DNA of 64,000 bases from Thermoprotei archaeon (GTDB lineage: Archaea > Thermoproteota > Thermoprotei > Gearchaeales > WAQG01). The translations under genes were made by a program, and so were the position numbers. The stretch's first letter is position 1. Each line of letters begins with the position of its first letter. The stretch spans positions 98,961-162,960 of the forward strand of contig JAVZOV010000002.1 of NCBI GenBank assembly GCA_038881895.1, read 5' to 3'. Of this stretch, positions 35,990-44,104 are shown one piece after another. Below the pieces are notes generated by a model. The model was not told the DNA's origin. It did not search any database and worked only from the letters and a program-made list of their open reading frames with translations.

Positions 35990-36222
35990 AGATCTCCTCC
36001 CCGCCCTACCTAAAGGTCTAGGGTTCCGGGGAGGTTTAGGGCTACATTCCCAGTTCTTGCTGGGCTTAGCTCTGCGCCCGGCCTCGGGCGCGTTACCCCT
36101 ATCCCGCACAGTGCGGGACTCGGGTATATGCTATACCCAAGGTATGCTAAAGGATGCAGAGCTTATATACTTTGCCACACAATCCCCGCCCTAAAGAGGC
36201 GAGGCTTTCAGGTTGTAAGGAT
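35990..36222 (-). mobile_element. Miniature IS605/IS1341-type element with tnpB tail, GC-rich
   Basis: On the minus strand the left end is at about 36222-36181 (ACAACCTGAAAGCCTCGCC, then TTTAGGGCGGGGATTG) and the right end at about 36030-35990 (CCTAGACCTTTAGG then TAGGGCGGGGAGGAG). Inside are several GC-rich hairpins, for example GTCCCGCAC/GTGCGGGA and GCGCCCG/CGGGCGC, and a Pro/Arg-rich reading frame resembling a TnpB tail. No nuclease gene. The strong GC content stands out against the AT-rich surroundings. The epimerase promoter begins just beyond it. Confidence 0.55.
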
Positions 36223-36264
36223 ATTTATATGTTAATGCATTTTTTATAAGTTAAATAATTATAG

Positions 36265-37422
36265 ATGGCTTGTGTTTCATGCATGGTGAATGTTATGGGT
36301 GCCATAAAAAGTATTGATCTGTATACTGGTGTAGTTTACTATCAGGCGCCATTCAGAATTTCGCTTGGTACATCTGATCAAAGTGAAGAGATTGTTGTGC
36401 GGATAGCTGATTCGGAGGGATTTGAGGGTTGGGGGGAGGGTTCTCCATCAACTCATATACTTGGAGAGACGCAAGGTACAATGCTCGCTGCCGCAGAAAG
36501 CATTGCACCAAAACTTATAGGTCTTGATTCGAGCATGCTATCAGGTTTACTTGATGAGGTTGATAATGCTATTTTTAGTAATACTGCAGCCAAGGCTGCA
36601 TTTGATATCGCTCTTTATGATTTGTATTCTAAAAGGTTGGGATTACCACTTTTTAAGTTTCTTGGTGGTTTTCGGGATATGGTTGAAACGGATTTTACTA
36701 TTGGAATAATGCCGGTTAGTGATGCTGTTAAAAAGGTGATTGAACTGGTGGATAAGGGTTTTAAAATAATTAAAATAAAAGTTGGTCTTGATCTCAATGA
36801 TGATATTGAGCGTGTTAGATCAATAAGGGATGCTGTCGGTGGCTCAATAAAGCTCTTTGTGGATGCCAATCAGGCGTGGTCTCCTAAACAAGCTATAAAA
36901 GCTATTAATCAGCTTAGGCGATTTGATTTAGAACTCGTTGAGCAGCCTGTGAAGGCTCATGATATCAGCGGTTTAGCCTTTGTCAGAAAGAGCGTTGATA
37001 TTCCTATAATGGCTGATGAATCTGTTCGCAGCCCTTATGATGCGATAAATGTAATCAGGTCAGAGGCAGCCGATTTTATTAACATAAAGTTAATGAAAAG
37101 TGGTGGAATAAGAAATGCTTTAAAAATAGCTGCAATAAGTGAGGCCGCAGCTATAAAAAATGTAGTGGGGTGTATGATGGAAGGAGCAATATCCATTGCA
37201 GCAGCAGTTCATTTTGCAGCATCTACACGAAATATAATCTTCACAGATTTAGATTCTGATATAAGTCTTAAAAACACACTGGTCAAAAGTGGTATGATCG
37301 AATACAAAGATGGTTTTAGAATTTTATCAAATTATCCAGGACTTGGAAAACTTGAAATCGCAATGGATGAACTACAATATGTAAAGACTTTTGCGGAAAA
37401 GCGTGTAAAAAAATCTTTTTAA
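36265..37422 (+). CDS. Mandelate racemase/muconate lactonizing enzyme family, dipeptide epimerase-like
   Basis: 385 residues. N-terminal capping domain with the flexible loop EGWGEGSP, then the barrel: KIIKIKVG (catalytic K-x-K pair), VDANQAW (metal Asp and Asn), VEQPV (metal Glu), MADESV (metal Asp/Glu) and INIKLMKSGGI (second catalytic Lys). Lys on both faces is the mark of the MLE/dipeptide epimerase subgroup, for example L-Ala-D/L-Glu epimerase, and o-succinylbenzoate synthase. In an archaeon dipeptide epimerase is the better guess. The N-terminus is uncertain: ATGs at 36265, 36283 and 36295 are all open. Confidence 0.82.
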   Translation: MACVSCMVNVMGAIKSIDLYTGVVYYQAPFRISLGTSDQSEEIVVRIADSEGFEGWGEGSPSTHILGETQGTMLAAAESIAPKLIGLDSSMLSGLLDEVDNAIFSNTAAKAAFDIALYDLYSKRLGLPLFKFLGGFRDMVETDFTIGIMPVSDAVKKVIELVDKGFKIIKIKVGLDLNDDIERVRSIRDAVGGSIKLFVDANQAWSPKQAIKAINQLRRFDLELVEQPVKAHDISGLAFVRKSVDIPIMADESVRSPYDAINVIRSEAADFINIKLMKSGGIRNALKIAAISEAAAIKNVVGCMMEGAISIAAAVHFAASTRNIIFTDLDSDISLKNTLVKSGMIEYKDGFRILSNYPGLGKLEIAMDELQYVKTFAEKRVKKSF

Positions 37423-37612
37423 TTTCTGTAATAAAAAGAGATAATTCTTCAGAAAGCATCAAAATGTTTGAGATTTTGATTATTTATTGGTATAGTAAGG
37501 CAAGACATATTTTCCTGTTCTGAAAGCGGCCTAACGTTCTCTTATCAATGTTCCAAGAAGCTCTTGTTGTGTGATTTGAAATAGATTAATAGTTTCTTAT
37601 CCTAAAAGAAGA

Positions 37613-38878
37613 TTATATGATGAAACTTAATAGTAAGTATGCGTTTAGTGCAATTATTATTATTGTCGATATTAATGATAGAATAGTAGTTATTTTTTTG
37701 TTAGTGTACATGCCCATGATTCTTTTGTTGCTCGTGAAGTATATTAGTGGGATTAATGGAAGTGGTATCATCATGCTGAGTATAACTTGACTATAGACCA
37801 ACAATGATAAGGGATCGTAACCCAGAGTTATAGCAATGCTGGTTGGTATTACGTTTATTACTCTTATAATGATTCTTCTTATCCACGGGCTAACCTTAGA
37901 CCCTAGTAAATCTTCTAGTATAGCTTGTCCTGCTAGTACGCCTGTGGTTGATGAGGATAACCCTGATGCTAACAAAGTTATAGCAAAAACTTGGCTCGCA
38001 ACTATACCAAAAAGTGGTTCTAACGTTATGTATGCCTCATCTATAGTAGCTACATGAATACCATTTTTATAAAATGCTGCCGCGGCCATAACCATTATAG
38101 CTACATTAACTAAACCCGCGAGCGTGAAATTTAATACAGTATCATATAAGTGATATCTAAGAAGCTTTCGTTTTTCATCATCATTATTATATTTAAGTTT
38201 ATTCTTGGTTAATCTTGAATGAAGCATTAATGCATGAGGCATTACTGTCGCACCAATTATGCCCACTGCAATAAAAAGTTCTTCATTAGTTGTGAGTACA
38301 GGAACGAATGAGTGATATACCATTCTATAATAATCTGGTTTCGTGATTAAGATCTCATAAATGTAGCCGAAGCCTATTACTGATACTAAATAAGTTATCA
38401 GTAATTCAACATGACGAAATCTTTTACCGGCAAGTGCGAAGATTATAATTACATCGAACGCTGCGATCCATGATGCAATAAGTAAAGGTATCTTAAAAAT
38501 TAGGTAAAGTGCTGAAGCAACGCCTAAGAATTCTGCTAAATCAGTAGCAACAGCAAATGTTTCTGAGGCTAACCAGTACAAAATAATCTTTCTATGAGAC
38601 TTTAATTTTTCTGCGGTAAGCATTGCCAGTGATTTACCTGTTATAATACCAATTTTACCCGAAAGATACTGCAGTAACATGGCCATTAAGTTTGCAAGCC
38701 ATACCACCCATAATAATTTATACTCATAAATAGCACCACCAGAAATGTCAGTACCAAAATTTCCTGGGTCCATGTAAGCAACACTTACAACTATTGCCGG
38801 ACCAAAAAATTGCAGATAACCATTATTCTTAATAATCTGAACTAATGACACTCTACTGTTATTTCTTATAAAACGCAT
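37613..38878 (-). CDS. NRAMP-family divalent metal transporter (MntH-like)
   Basis: 421 residues with about eleven helices. TM1 metal-binding motif DPGNFGTDISGGAIYEYKLL (about 32-51) and TM6 motif VMPHALMLHSRLT match NRAMP Mn2+/Fe2+ importers; the TM1 Asp and Asn and the TM6 Met that bind metal are present. It probably imports Mn(II) with protons. It follows a PadR-type regulator by 9 nt, with AAGGTGA as ribosome-binding site, so its expression is probably controlled by that regulator. Confidence 0.9.
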   Translation of the reverse strand: MRFIRNNSRVSLVQIIKNNGYLQFFGPAIVVSVAYMDPGNFGTDISGGAIYEYKLLWVVWLANLMAMLLQYLSGKIGIITGKSLAMLTAEKLKSHRKIILYWLASETFAVATDLAEFLGVASALYLIFKIPLLIASWIAAFDVIIIFALAGKRFRHVELLITYLVSVIGFGYIYEILITKPDYYRMVYHSFVPVLTTNEELFIAVGIIGATVMPHALMLHSRLTKNKLKYNNDDEKRKLLRYHLYDTVLNFTLAGLVNVAIMVMAAAAFYKNGIHVATIDEAYITLEPLFGIVASQVFAITLLASGLSSSTTGVLAGQAILEDLLGSKVSPWIRRIIIRVINVIPTSIAITLGYDPLSLLVYSQVILSMMIPLPLIPLIYFTSNKRIMGMYTNKKITTILSLISTIIIIALNAYLLLSFII

Positions 38879-38887
38879 TAAATCACC

Positions 38888-39208
38888 TTAACCAAAAAGC
38901 CATATTTTAATAAACTGCTTCATCGGCGATCCCAACTCTTTTTTTGTCCGATTTAATACATTTAAACCTTTCTTTGTGGTCTTGTAATATTTATGAATTT
39001 TTCCATGCTCTTTTTTTACTCTAATCTCAAGCAAACCAGTTTCAGTAAGTTCTTTGAGAACTGGATAAAGTTTACCAGGACTTAATACATGTCCATGCTC
39101 CATTTCTAAATGTAGGAAATCATCACCACAACGCTCCTCAACACTACACATCCATAGTACATAAGCCCTAAAGATACCTCTCTCTAAATGAACAGTTATT
39201 GGATTCAT
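38888..39208 (-). CDS. PadR-family transcriptional regulator
   Basis: 106 residues. N-terminal winged helix (about 8-80) with the PadR pattern LSPGKLYPVLKELTETGLLEIRVKKEHGKIHKYYKTTKKG, where the recognition helix and the Y-x-x-T wing are clear, followed by a short C-terminal helix. PadR proteins usually repress their own operon until a ligand or metal is bound. It heads the operon with the NRAMP transporter. An exact inverted repeat overlaps the start codon (39207-39223). Metal sensing is inferred only from this context; two early Cys residues (CSVEERCG) could bind metal. Confidence 0.85.
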   Translation of the reverse strand: MNPITVHLERGIFRAYVLWMCSVEERCGDDFLHLEMEHGHVLSPGKLYPVLKELTETGLLEIRVKKEHGKIHKYYKTTKKGLNVLNRTKKELGSPMKQFIKIWLFG

Positions 39209-39223
39209 ATCTAATCTAGATAT
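39207..39223. promoter_or_regulatory. Perfect inverted repeat at the padR start, probable operator
   Basis: ATATCTA-ATC-TAGATAT, 7-bp arms with a 3-nt spacer, overlapping the padR initiation codon and the expected transcription start. A TATA box (AAATATAA, 39237-39244 on the minus strand) lies just upstream. Binding here would block both transcription and initiation. Confidence 0.55.
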
Positions 39224-39978
39224 CAGAAATTGATATTATATTTAAACTTATCTATAGCACTTTATAACTAGTAATGAAAACAATACCAACGATCATCATA
39301 GAGAGCTTTTGAGAATTGTTTACAACTGAAAAATCTTGCCCTTCAGAGCAAAAGAGGAACAGCGCGCTCCCTTCTTCATTATGAAGAGCCTTAAAGTAAC
39401 TAATTATTAATCATTACTATCATTTTCATTATTAGTTTTACAAAATTAAGTATTATCATGAAGAACAAGTTTTGTGTTGTTTAGAACTTCTTAAATGTTT
39501 TTACGTAAATTCCAGTCATTTTTTAGTACTTTGTATGCAGTTTGTATATCTTGAATACCCAATACAATAAGCGATGCTAATCTTACATCATTAGATATTT
39601 CATAAGCAAGTCGTGCATCATCATCGACCCAGCAATTTCACGAATGATCATGATGGCTCGTTCACGAAGTTTATTGTTTAGTAATTTTACCATAATCATC
39701 ATTTTTCCGTATATCCTCTCAAGTTTGACCACAACTGTTTTAACACTAGCTTTTGTGCTGATTCTATTGGGTTGATATAATAGATGTGGTTTTTGTACCC
39801 CTAAGCTTTGTAGCTTCTGAAGCCTCAATCACATATAACGTCATACATCCTAACTATAAGATCAGCCAGTTAATATTAAAAATTTTACATCAACGATTTA
39901 ACAAAACACTCCACATCGTTCCATCTTAAAAAAGACATAAACATAATAATAAACAGTTTCCATTTCTGATCAAAAGCT
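39224..39978. other. Gene-poor stretch between padR and tRNA-Leu
   Basis: About 750 bp without a convincing gene. An 81-codon frame on the minus strand at 39583-39828 is rich in Met and Lys and reads better as fragments in shifting frames (for example IEASEATKLRGTKTTSIIST and DDDARLAYEISNDVRLASLI), so it looks like a decayed gene of unknown type. A left-end-like IS605 relic (ACAACTGAAAAATCTTGCC then CTTCAGAGC) lies at 39321-39356. Confidence 0.3.
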
Positions 39979-39988
39979 TATATTATAC
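39979..39988 (+). promoter_or_regulatory. TATA box for tRNA-Leu
   Basis: TTATATTATA is centred about 25 nt before the first base of the tRNA (40009), the usual distance for archaeal tRNA promoters. Confidence 0.55.
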
Positions 39989-40008
39989 AAGCTGTTAAAA
40001 AATATAGA

Positions 40009-40093
40009 GCGGGGGTGACCGAGTCAGGTCAAAGGTGCAGGGCTTAGGACCCTGTGCGTTAGCGCTGCGTGGGTTCAAATCCCACCCCCCGCA
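40009..40093 (+). tRNA. tRNA-Leu (anticodon UAG)
   Basis: 85-nt class II tRNA. Acceptor stem GCGGGGG pairs with CCCCCGC, discriminator A. D arm GACC...GGTC, anticodon stem CAGGG/CCCTG around loop CTTAGGA with anticodon TAG, a long variable arm (TGCGTTAGCGCTGC region), and T arm GTGGG-TTCAAAT-CCCAC. Length, variable arm and discriminator A identify a leucine tRNA reading CUA. No intron. CCA is not encoded. Confidence 0.95.
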
Positions 40094-40538
40094 CTATGAA
40101 AAAAGCTTTAAAAAGAACACAAATTGAGCTTACTTTTTGCTAAAACTGCTAAAAGTTGAACAAAATTTTCCATGATAATTTTATACTTCCAGATTTGAAC
40201 CCACTGTATCAAGCTCATTTAGCTATCTACGAACAAAATTGAGGAAGAAATCAACGAGAAAGAAAACGATCACTCTGCTCAGTGATGGAGAGTCAAGATC
40301 CTATAGGAAGACTGTTGAAGTAACGTCAAAATTTATTGGGAGGTCGGAAAAGTATCTAATTTCACGAAAAAACACTTTAAAGGGCAGAGAAGTTATTCAT
40401 TGATGAATAAAATTTCTCATTAATGGGGGCTTCATGAATTGCGCATGAGTCTTCCTCTCTAGTTTATCTTCAGTTTCATCTTCACTGACTAGTAACCTAA
40501 ACTTAAGTTTAAGTACTATTTCATCTTAAAACAAACAT
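40094..40538. other. Stretch between tRNA-Leu and the Dph6-type gene
   Basis: Mostly unexplained. A plus-strand frame at 40239-40403 (TTG start, 54 codons, basic; contains ITLLSDGESRSYRKTVEVTS) looks protein-like and stays open upstream of the TTG for about 17 further codons, but no family is recognised and it may be a gene remnant. ATTCATTGATGAAT at about 40395-40408 is a small perfect inverted repeat. The segment GGGGGCTTCATGAATTGCG near 40424 recalls an IS605 left end. A TTTAAGTA box near 40510 serves the next gene. Confidence 0.3.
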
Positions 40539-41231
40539 ATGAAAGATAAAGTTATTGTGTCTTGGAGCGGTGGCAAAGACAGTATGCTTTCATTATATAA
40601 AGTTGTTCATAATGATTTAATGAAGCCACTAGGTCTCCTAACAACTGTAACAAGGGAGTATGATAGGGTTACGCTGCATGGTGTAAGGCGTTCATTGATG
40701 GAGATGCAAGCTTCAATGCTTAGGATGCCCTTAGATTTAGTTTACATACCGGAAAATTGTTCTATGGAAGAGTATGAAAATATAATGAGGAGTGCCTTAA
40801 GCAAATATAAGGGTAAGATTGAAGGTTTTGTCTTCGGAGATATTTTCTTGGAAGATGTGCGCAAGTATAGGGAAAAGATGCTTGCATTAGAGGGATTTAA
40901 AGGCTACTTTCCACTCTGGGGAAGAGACACAAAAGAGCTTGTGCTAGAATTTATTAAATTGGGATTTAAAGCTATCATAACTAGCGTAGACGCAGAGGTT
41001 CTCGATTCATCTTATGTTGGGCGTGAAATAAATGAGGAGTTTATCGAAAATTTACCATCAAATGTTGATCCAGCTGGAGAGAAGGGGGAGTATCACAGCT
41101 TTGTATACGATGGTCCATTATTTGAGAAGCCAGTACCAATAAAAGTTGGAGAAGTTGTAGAGCGAGTGCTAGGAGGTAAAAATTTCCGTAAAAAGTTCTA
41201 CTTTATCGATCTCCTTCCCGCAAATAGATGA
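40539..41231 (+). CDS. Diphthine-ammonia ligase-like adenine alpha hydrolase (Dph6/MJ0570 family)
   Basis: 230 residues. PP-loop SGGKDS at 10-15, then LTTVTREYDRVTLHGVRRSL and the family-typical EGFVFGDIFLEDVRKYREKM, FPLWGRDTKELVLEFI, AIITSVDAEVLDSSYVGREI and GEKGEYHSFVYDGPLF. These identify the ATP-grasping family that includes Dph6, which amidates diphthine on elongation factor 2. Archaea often keep two paralogs, so the exact reaction is inferred. Single gene with a probable leaderless start. Confidence 0.85.
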   Translation: MKDKVIVSWSGGKDSMLSLYKVVHNDLMKPLGLLTTVTREYDRVTLHGVRRSLMEMQASMLRMPLDLVYIPENCSMEEYENIMRSALSKYKGKIEGFVFGDIFLEDVRKYREKMLALEGFKGYFPLWGRDTKELVLEFIKLGFKAIITSVDAEVLDSSYVGREINEEFIENLPSNVDPAGEKGEYHSFVYDGPLFEKPVPIKVGEVVERVLGGKNFRKKFYFIDLLPANR

Positions 41232-41264
41232 TTCCTTTTCAATTAACTAAAGATGTGAAGATGG

Positions 41265-42405
41265 GGGTGAACTACCCCACTCTTACGGATGGGGCTTCCA
41301 CGCAAGCGTGGTTAAGGGCTGGTTCACTTGCAGCCCCGTAGATGGGCATATAGCTCATCCACCTCTCAAATTTTTTAGCGATGTTGATGGCTCCGTTTAG
41401 GTCTGCGTTGTATTCTCCGCAGTGGGGGCAGACGAACAAGCCCTGAGTTTTGCGCTTTCCTTCACACCCGCAGACATGGCACGTTATTGAAGTGTAGGCT
41501 TCGCTTGTGGTTATCACTGGTATGCCTACGAGCATAGCTTTATACTCTATCATTTTCGTTAAGCGATAATATGGCATGCTGTTTACTATCCTGTTTAAGC
41601 GTTTGCCTTTGCCCTTCACTCTCCTTCTTATTCCCTTTAGGTCTCCCAAAACTATGTAAGAGTTGGTTGCAAGGGCGAAGTTGACTATCCATTTGCTGAC
41701 TCGATGAAGGATGACGTTAACCACCCTTCTCTCCTTGCTTCCAACTCTCTTCACGACTTGGGTTAGACCTCTCTCTTGAAGCCTCTTACGGAGCCATGCG
41801 TAATGTCGTCTTATGCCTCTTATTTCCTTACCGTAGAATTGGGCTTTCATTACGTTTTCATTCTGCCAAAGCACCGCAGTGGCAGCGAAACGCTCGCCCA
41901 AATCCACAGCAAGGATGGAGGAGCATTCTCGCATGGGCGGGGCTGGAAACTCGAAGGTTAACATGGCGATGTAGCGGTCTTTTCGCTTTACGATTTTGCT
42001 TTCGCATAGTTTAGCGTTTTCTGGAAACTTCCTGTGAGGCTTAACTGGAACCTTTATTCCTCCCCTTACGCCATAGACTGGAATCTTCAAAAACCAAAAT
42101 GCCTTAGCCTTTCTAAGGTTAATTAAGTCGTTTCTCAAGCTAAGCGGATACTCTTTATGCTTAACTCTTTGATAGTATCTAAGAGCTTGTTGCTTATTCG
42201 CCGAATACAACGGAACAGTCTTGTCTCCCCTAAGAAACTTCTGAAGGTTAAAGTATTCCCTATCCAACAAGTCTTTTTTCCTTCGAGTCAGTCCAACAAC
42301 ACCCGCTTGGATAGTCAACTTCATAGCAAGTTTTAACTAACTTTTTAGATATTAAAGTCTAACGCAATTCATCCCCACGCTTACACATGGGGTCTTCTTG
42401 CGAGA
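41265..42405 (-). mobile_element. TnpB-only IS200/IS605-family insertion element
   Basis: Both subterminal hairpins are present and share the stem CCCCA/TGGGG: left end at 42373-42392 (followed inward by the TGAATTGCG consensus) and right end at 41275-41294 (followed by TAGTTCAC). The single gene is tnpB; there is no Y1 transposase tnpA, so movement would need one in trans. The tnpB stop codon TAG abuts the right-end hairpin, as in elements whose omegaRNA overlaps the end of tnpB. It lies between the Dph6-type gene and a second, broken tnpB. Confidence 0.8.
41272..42324 (-). CDS. tnpB: TnpB RNA-guided nuclease family protein (IS605 OrfB), possibly catalytically altered
   Basis: 350 residues. 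N-terminal helix-turn-helix/WED part, then the RuvC core: RuvC-I AVDLGERFAAT (D141), RuvC-II YIVLGDLKGIRR (222-233), zinc ribbon C282-C285-C299-C302, and RuvC-III NADLNGAINIA (D308). In most TnpB proteins RuvC-II reads x-x-x-E-D-L; here the Glu position is Gly227 (codon GGA). Known TnpB proteins cut DNA next to a short target-adjacent motif, guided by an RNA from the element's right end. Whether this copy still cuts is uncertain. The last codons overlap the right-end hairpin. Confidence 0.88.
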   Translation of the reverse strand: MKLTIQAGVVGLTRRKKDLLDREYFNLQKFLRGDKTVPLYSANKQQALRYYQRVKHKEYPLSLRNDLINLRKAKAFWFLKIPVYGVRGGIKVPVKPHRKFPENAKLCESKIVKRKDRYIAMLTFEFPAPPMRECSSILAVDLGERFAATAVLWQNENVMKAQFYGKEIRGIRRHYAWLRKRLQERGLTQVVKRVGSKERRVVNVILHRVSKWIVNFALATNSYIVLGDLKGIRRRVKGKGKRLNRIVNSMPYYRLTKMIEYKAMLVGIPVITTSEAYTSITCHVCGCEGKRKTQGLFVCPHCGEYNADLNGAINIAKKFERWMSYMPIYGAASEPALNHACVEAPSVRVG

Positions 42406-42460
42406 TTAGAATAAAATTAGAAACTTAATGATTACTCACCGAATATTTCGTGGATAAACT

Positions 42461-42928
42461 TTAATGCAGAAATCCACATCTTCCTCAAAATATAGGCTTC
42501 CATTAATCCATATTTCGTACGTCTTTATGCATTTTTAACAAATTATTATTGTGTGTTCTTGATGTAAACGGTTTTCTTCACTATCCTCGGCTTGTTAATA
42601 GCTCCCCCTTATAAAGAGTTATCCATCCTTTGACCAACATGATCACTGAGTTTATGGCAGAGTCAACGTAGTGTTTTGAGTACTTCCATTCCCTTAGCAG
42701 TTCATTCCTTAAACTTTCTCCTATCTTCTCTACCAAATTCTAGATGAGCCTTTTCGGAGAGTTTAACATAGCAAAAGATAAGTTTAAGGGCTTCCTGTTT
42801 AACCTTAAAGTATTCGTTGATTAGATCTCTTGGAGCTTCTACTGGGATTTTTTAGCTCTTAACACTTCCATGGTCTTTCAGCCTCAGTTTCCGGAAGAAG
42901 TGGACGTCAATGCTCTTCTGTACTCATA
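42461..42928 (-). pseudogene. Second tnpB, N-terminal part only, frameshifted
   Basis: On the minus strand the frames read VEAPRDLINEYFKVKQEALK and then LSEKAHLEFGREDRRKFKE. After a frameshift come WKYSKHYVDSAINSVIMLVK, then GWITLYKGGAINKPRIVKKT and VYIKN followed by stops. This is the N-terminal third of another TnpB subgroup (the 'Y-S-x-H-Y-V-D-S-A-I-N-S-V-I' and 'K-P-R-I-x-K-x-T-V-Y-I-K' signatures of archaeal OrfB). It is unrelated in detail to the intact TnpB, whose left end lies about 55 bp downstream. The catalytic half is missing. A dead copy, possibly cut by arrival of the neighbour. Confidence 0.65.
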
Positions 42929-42983
42929 ATTAAACATATCTATTTTGAAAACGCTGACAAGGGCAAATTGTCTTTAGATGTGC

Positions 42984-44096
42984 CTAAAATTTTGTTAAGG
43001 CCGATGCTATCATGTTGTGTATTTTTGGTCTTAGTTCTATAAGTTTTGTATTTTGTCTTGTTGGATGTACTCTGTTGGTAAGTAGAACTACTATTAGTTC
43101 TTTTTCTGGATCAACCCAAAGTGATGTTCCTGTAAAGCCAGTGTGGCCGAAAGATTTCTCAGAAAAGAGGTCACCGGCTGATGTTCCATTGGGCGTATCA
43201 TTTATCATCCATCCTAAACCATAACCAGCACCTAAATGTTTAACATGATTTTTTATCATAGTCTGAACAGAAGGTTTCGATAGAATTTCTTTTGATCCGT
43301 AGATTCCACCATTAAGTATTGTTTGTGCTATTTTAGCTATTTCTAATGCTGTTGAGAAAAGTCCAGCATGTCCGCTCACGCCACCCATTGCGTAAGCATT
43401 CTCATCATGAACAGAACCAACTAAGACTTTTCCTCTCCATTCGCATAATTCTGTTGCTGCTATGCGGAATTTTAAATGATCTGGTGGATTGAACATTGTA
43501 TCTTTGAGATGTATGGGCGATGCTACATATTCTTCAAATAATTTGTCAAATGTTTTACCGGAAATTTCTTCTGCAATGCCAGTTAAGATAATGTAGCCTA
43601 AATCACTGTACATGTATTTTTCACCTGGTTTGTTTGTAGGGGAAGCATTAAGCGCAGCTTTAATTATCTCTTTTTTGTTTTTAAAGTCTTTGTAAAAAGG
43701 TTCCCATGCAGGTAACCCGGATGTATGAGTGAGTAGGTGCCATAGTGTGATTTCTCGTTTTGTTTCGTCTTTTTCTATTTCGTCGAATATTGTTGAAACT
43801 TTTTGTCTTAAATTTATAAGACCATCTTCAATTAATCTCATAATGATTATCGATGTCGCTAAAGGTTTAGTGAGTGATGCTATATCAAATATTGTGTCTT
43901 TAGTCATTACCCTTTTTATTGGTATGGTTTGTGAGTTACCGTATGCCTCATGAAATGCAATCACACCTTTACGTGCAATGAGAAGTACAGCACCTGGAAA
44001 AGCATCATTAACGTATTTTTTCATGAATTCATTGATTTTATCTAATCTAATCTTGTCTAATCCAGCTTCTTCAGGGCTTCCATAATGCAATTCCAT
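42984..44096 (-). CDS. Serine hydrolase of the beta-lactamase/penicillin-binding-protein fold
   Basis: 370 residues. ASLTKPLAT gives the S-x-x-K nucleophile pair (about residues 73-76), YSDLGYI supplies the Tyr of the Y-x-N-like motif, and FGHTGFTGTS is the K/H-T-G motif; all three are in the right order for class C beta-lactamase-like esterases and D-amino peptidases. No signal peptide is obvious. The gene is 8 nt behind the GH3 gene, and its ribosome-binding site AGGTGA overlaps that gene's stop. In Bacillus a similar protein (AmiE/YbbE) neighbours NagZ in muropeptide recycling. The substrate here is unknown. Confidence 0.82.
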   Translation of the reverse strand: MELHYGSPEEAGLDKIRLDKINEFMKKYVNDAFPGAVLLIARKGVIAFHEAYGNSQTIPIKRVMTKDTIFDIASLTKPLATSIIIMRLIEDGLINLRQKVSTIFDEIEKDETKREITLWHLLTHTSGLPAWEPFYKDFKNKKEIIKAALNASPTNKPGEKYMYSDLGYIILTGIAEEISGKTFDKLFEEYVASPIHLKDTMFNPPDHLKFRIAATELCEWRGKVLVGSVHDENAYAMGGVSGHAGLFSTALEIAKIAQTILNGGIYGSKEILSKPSVQTMIKNHVKHLGAGYGLGWMINDTPNGTSAGDLFSEKSFGHTGFTGTSLWVDPEKELIVVLLTNRVHPTRQNTKLIELRPKIHNMIASALTKF

Positions 44097-44104
44097 GGGA
44101 TCAC

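Noticed and set aside
36000..36220. Structured GC-rich block considered as a tRNA, RNase P or SRP RNA gene
   Set aside because: No tRNA arms or conserved SRP/RNase P motifs; the ends match IS605-type left and right ends.
39583..39828. 81-codon minus-strand frame
   Set aside because: Low complexity, Met/Lys-rich and broken by better-looking fragments in other frames; no promoter or ribosome-binding site. Treated as decayed sequence.
41776..42014. Plus-strand open frames across the tnpB gene
   Set aside because: Shadows of tnpB on the other strand, with no family features.
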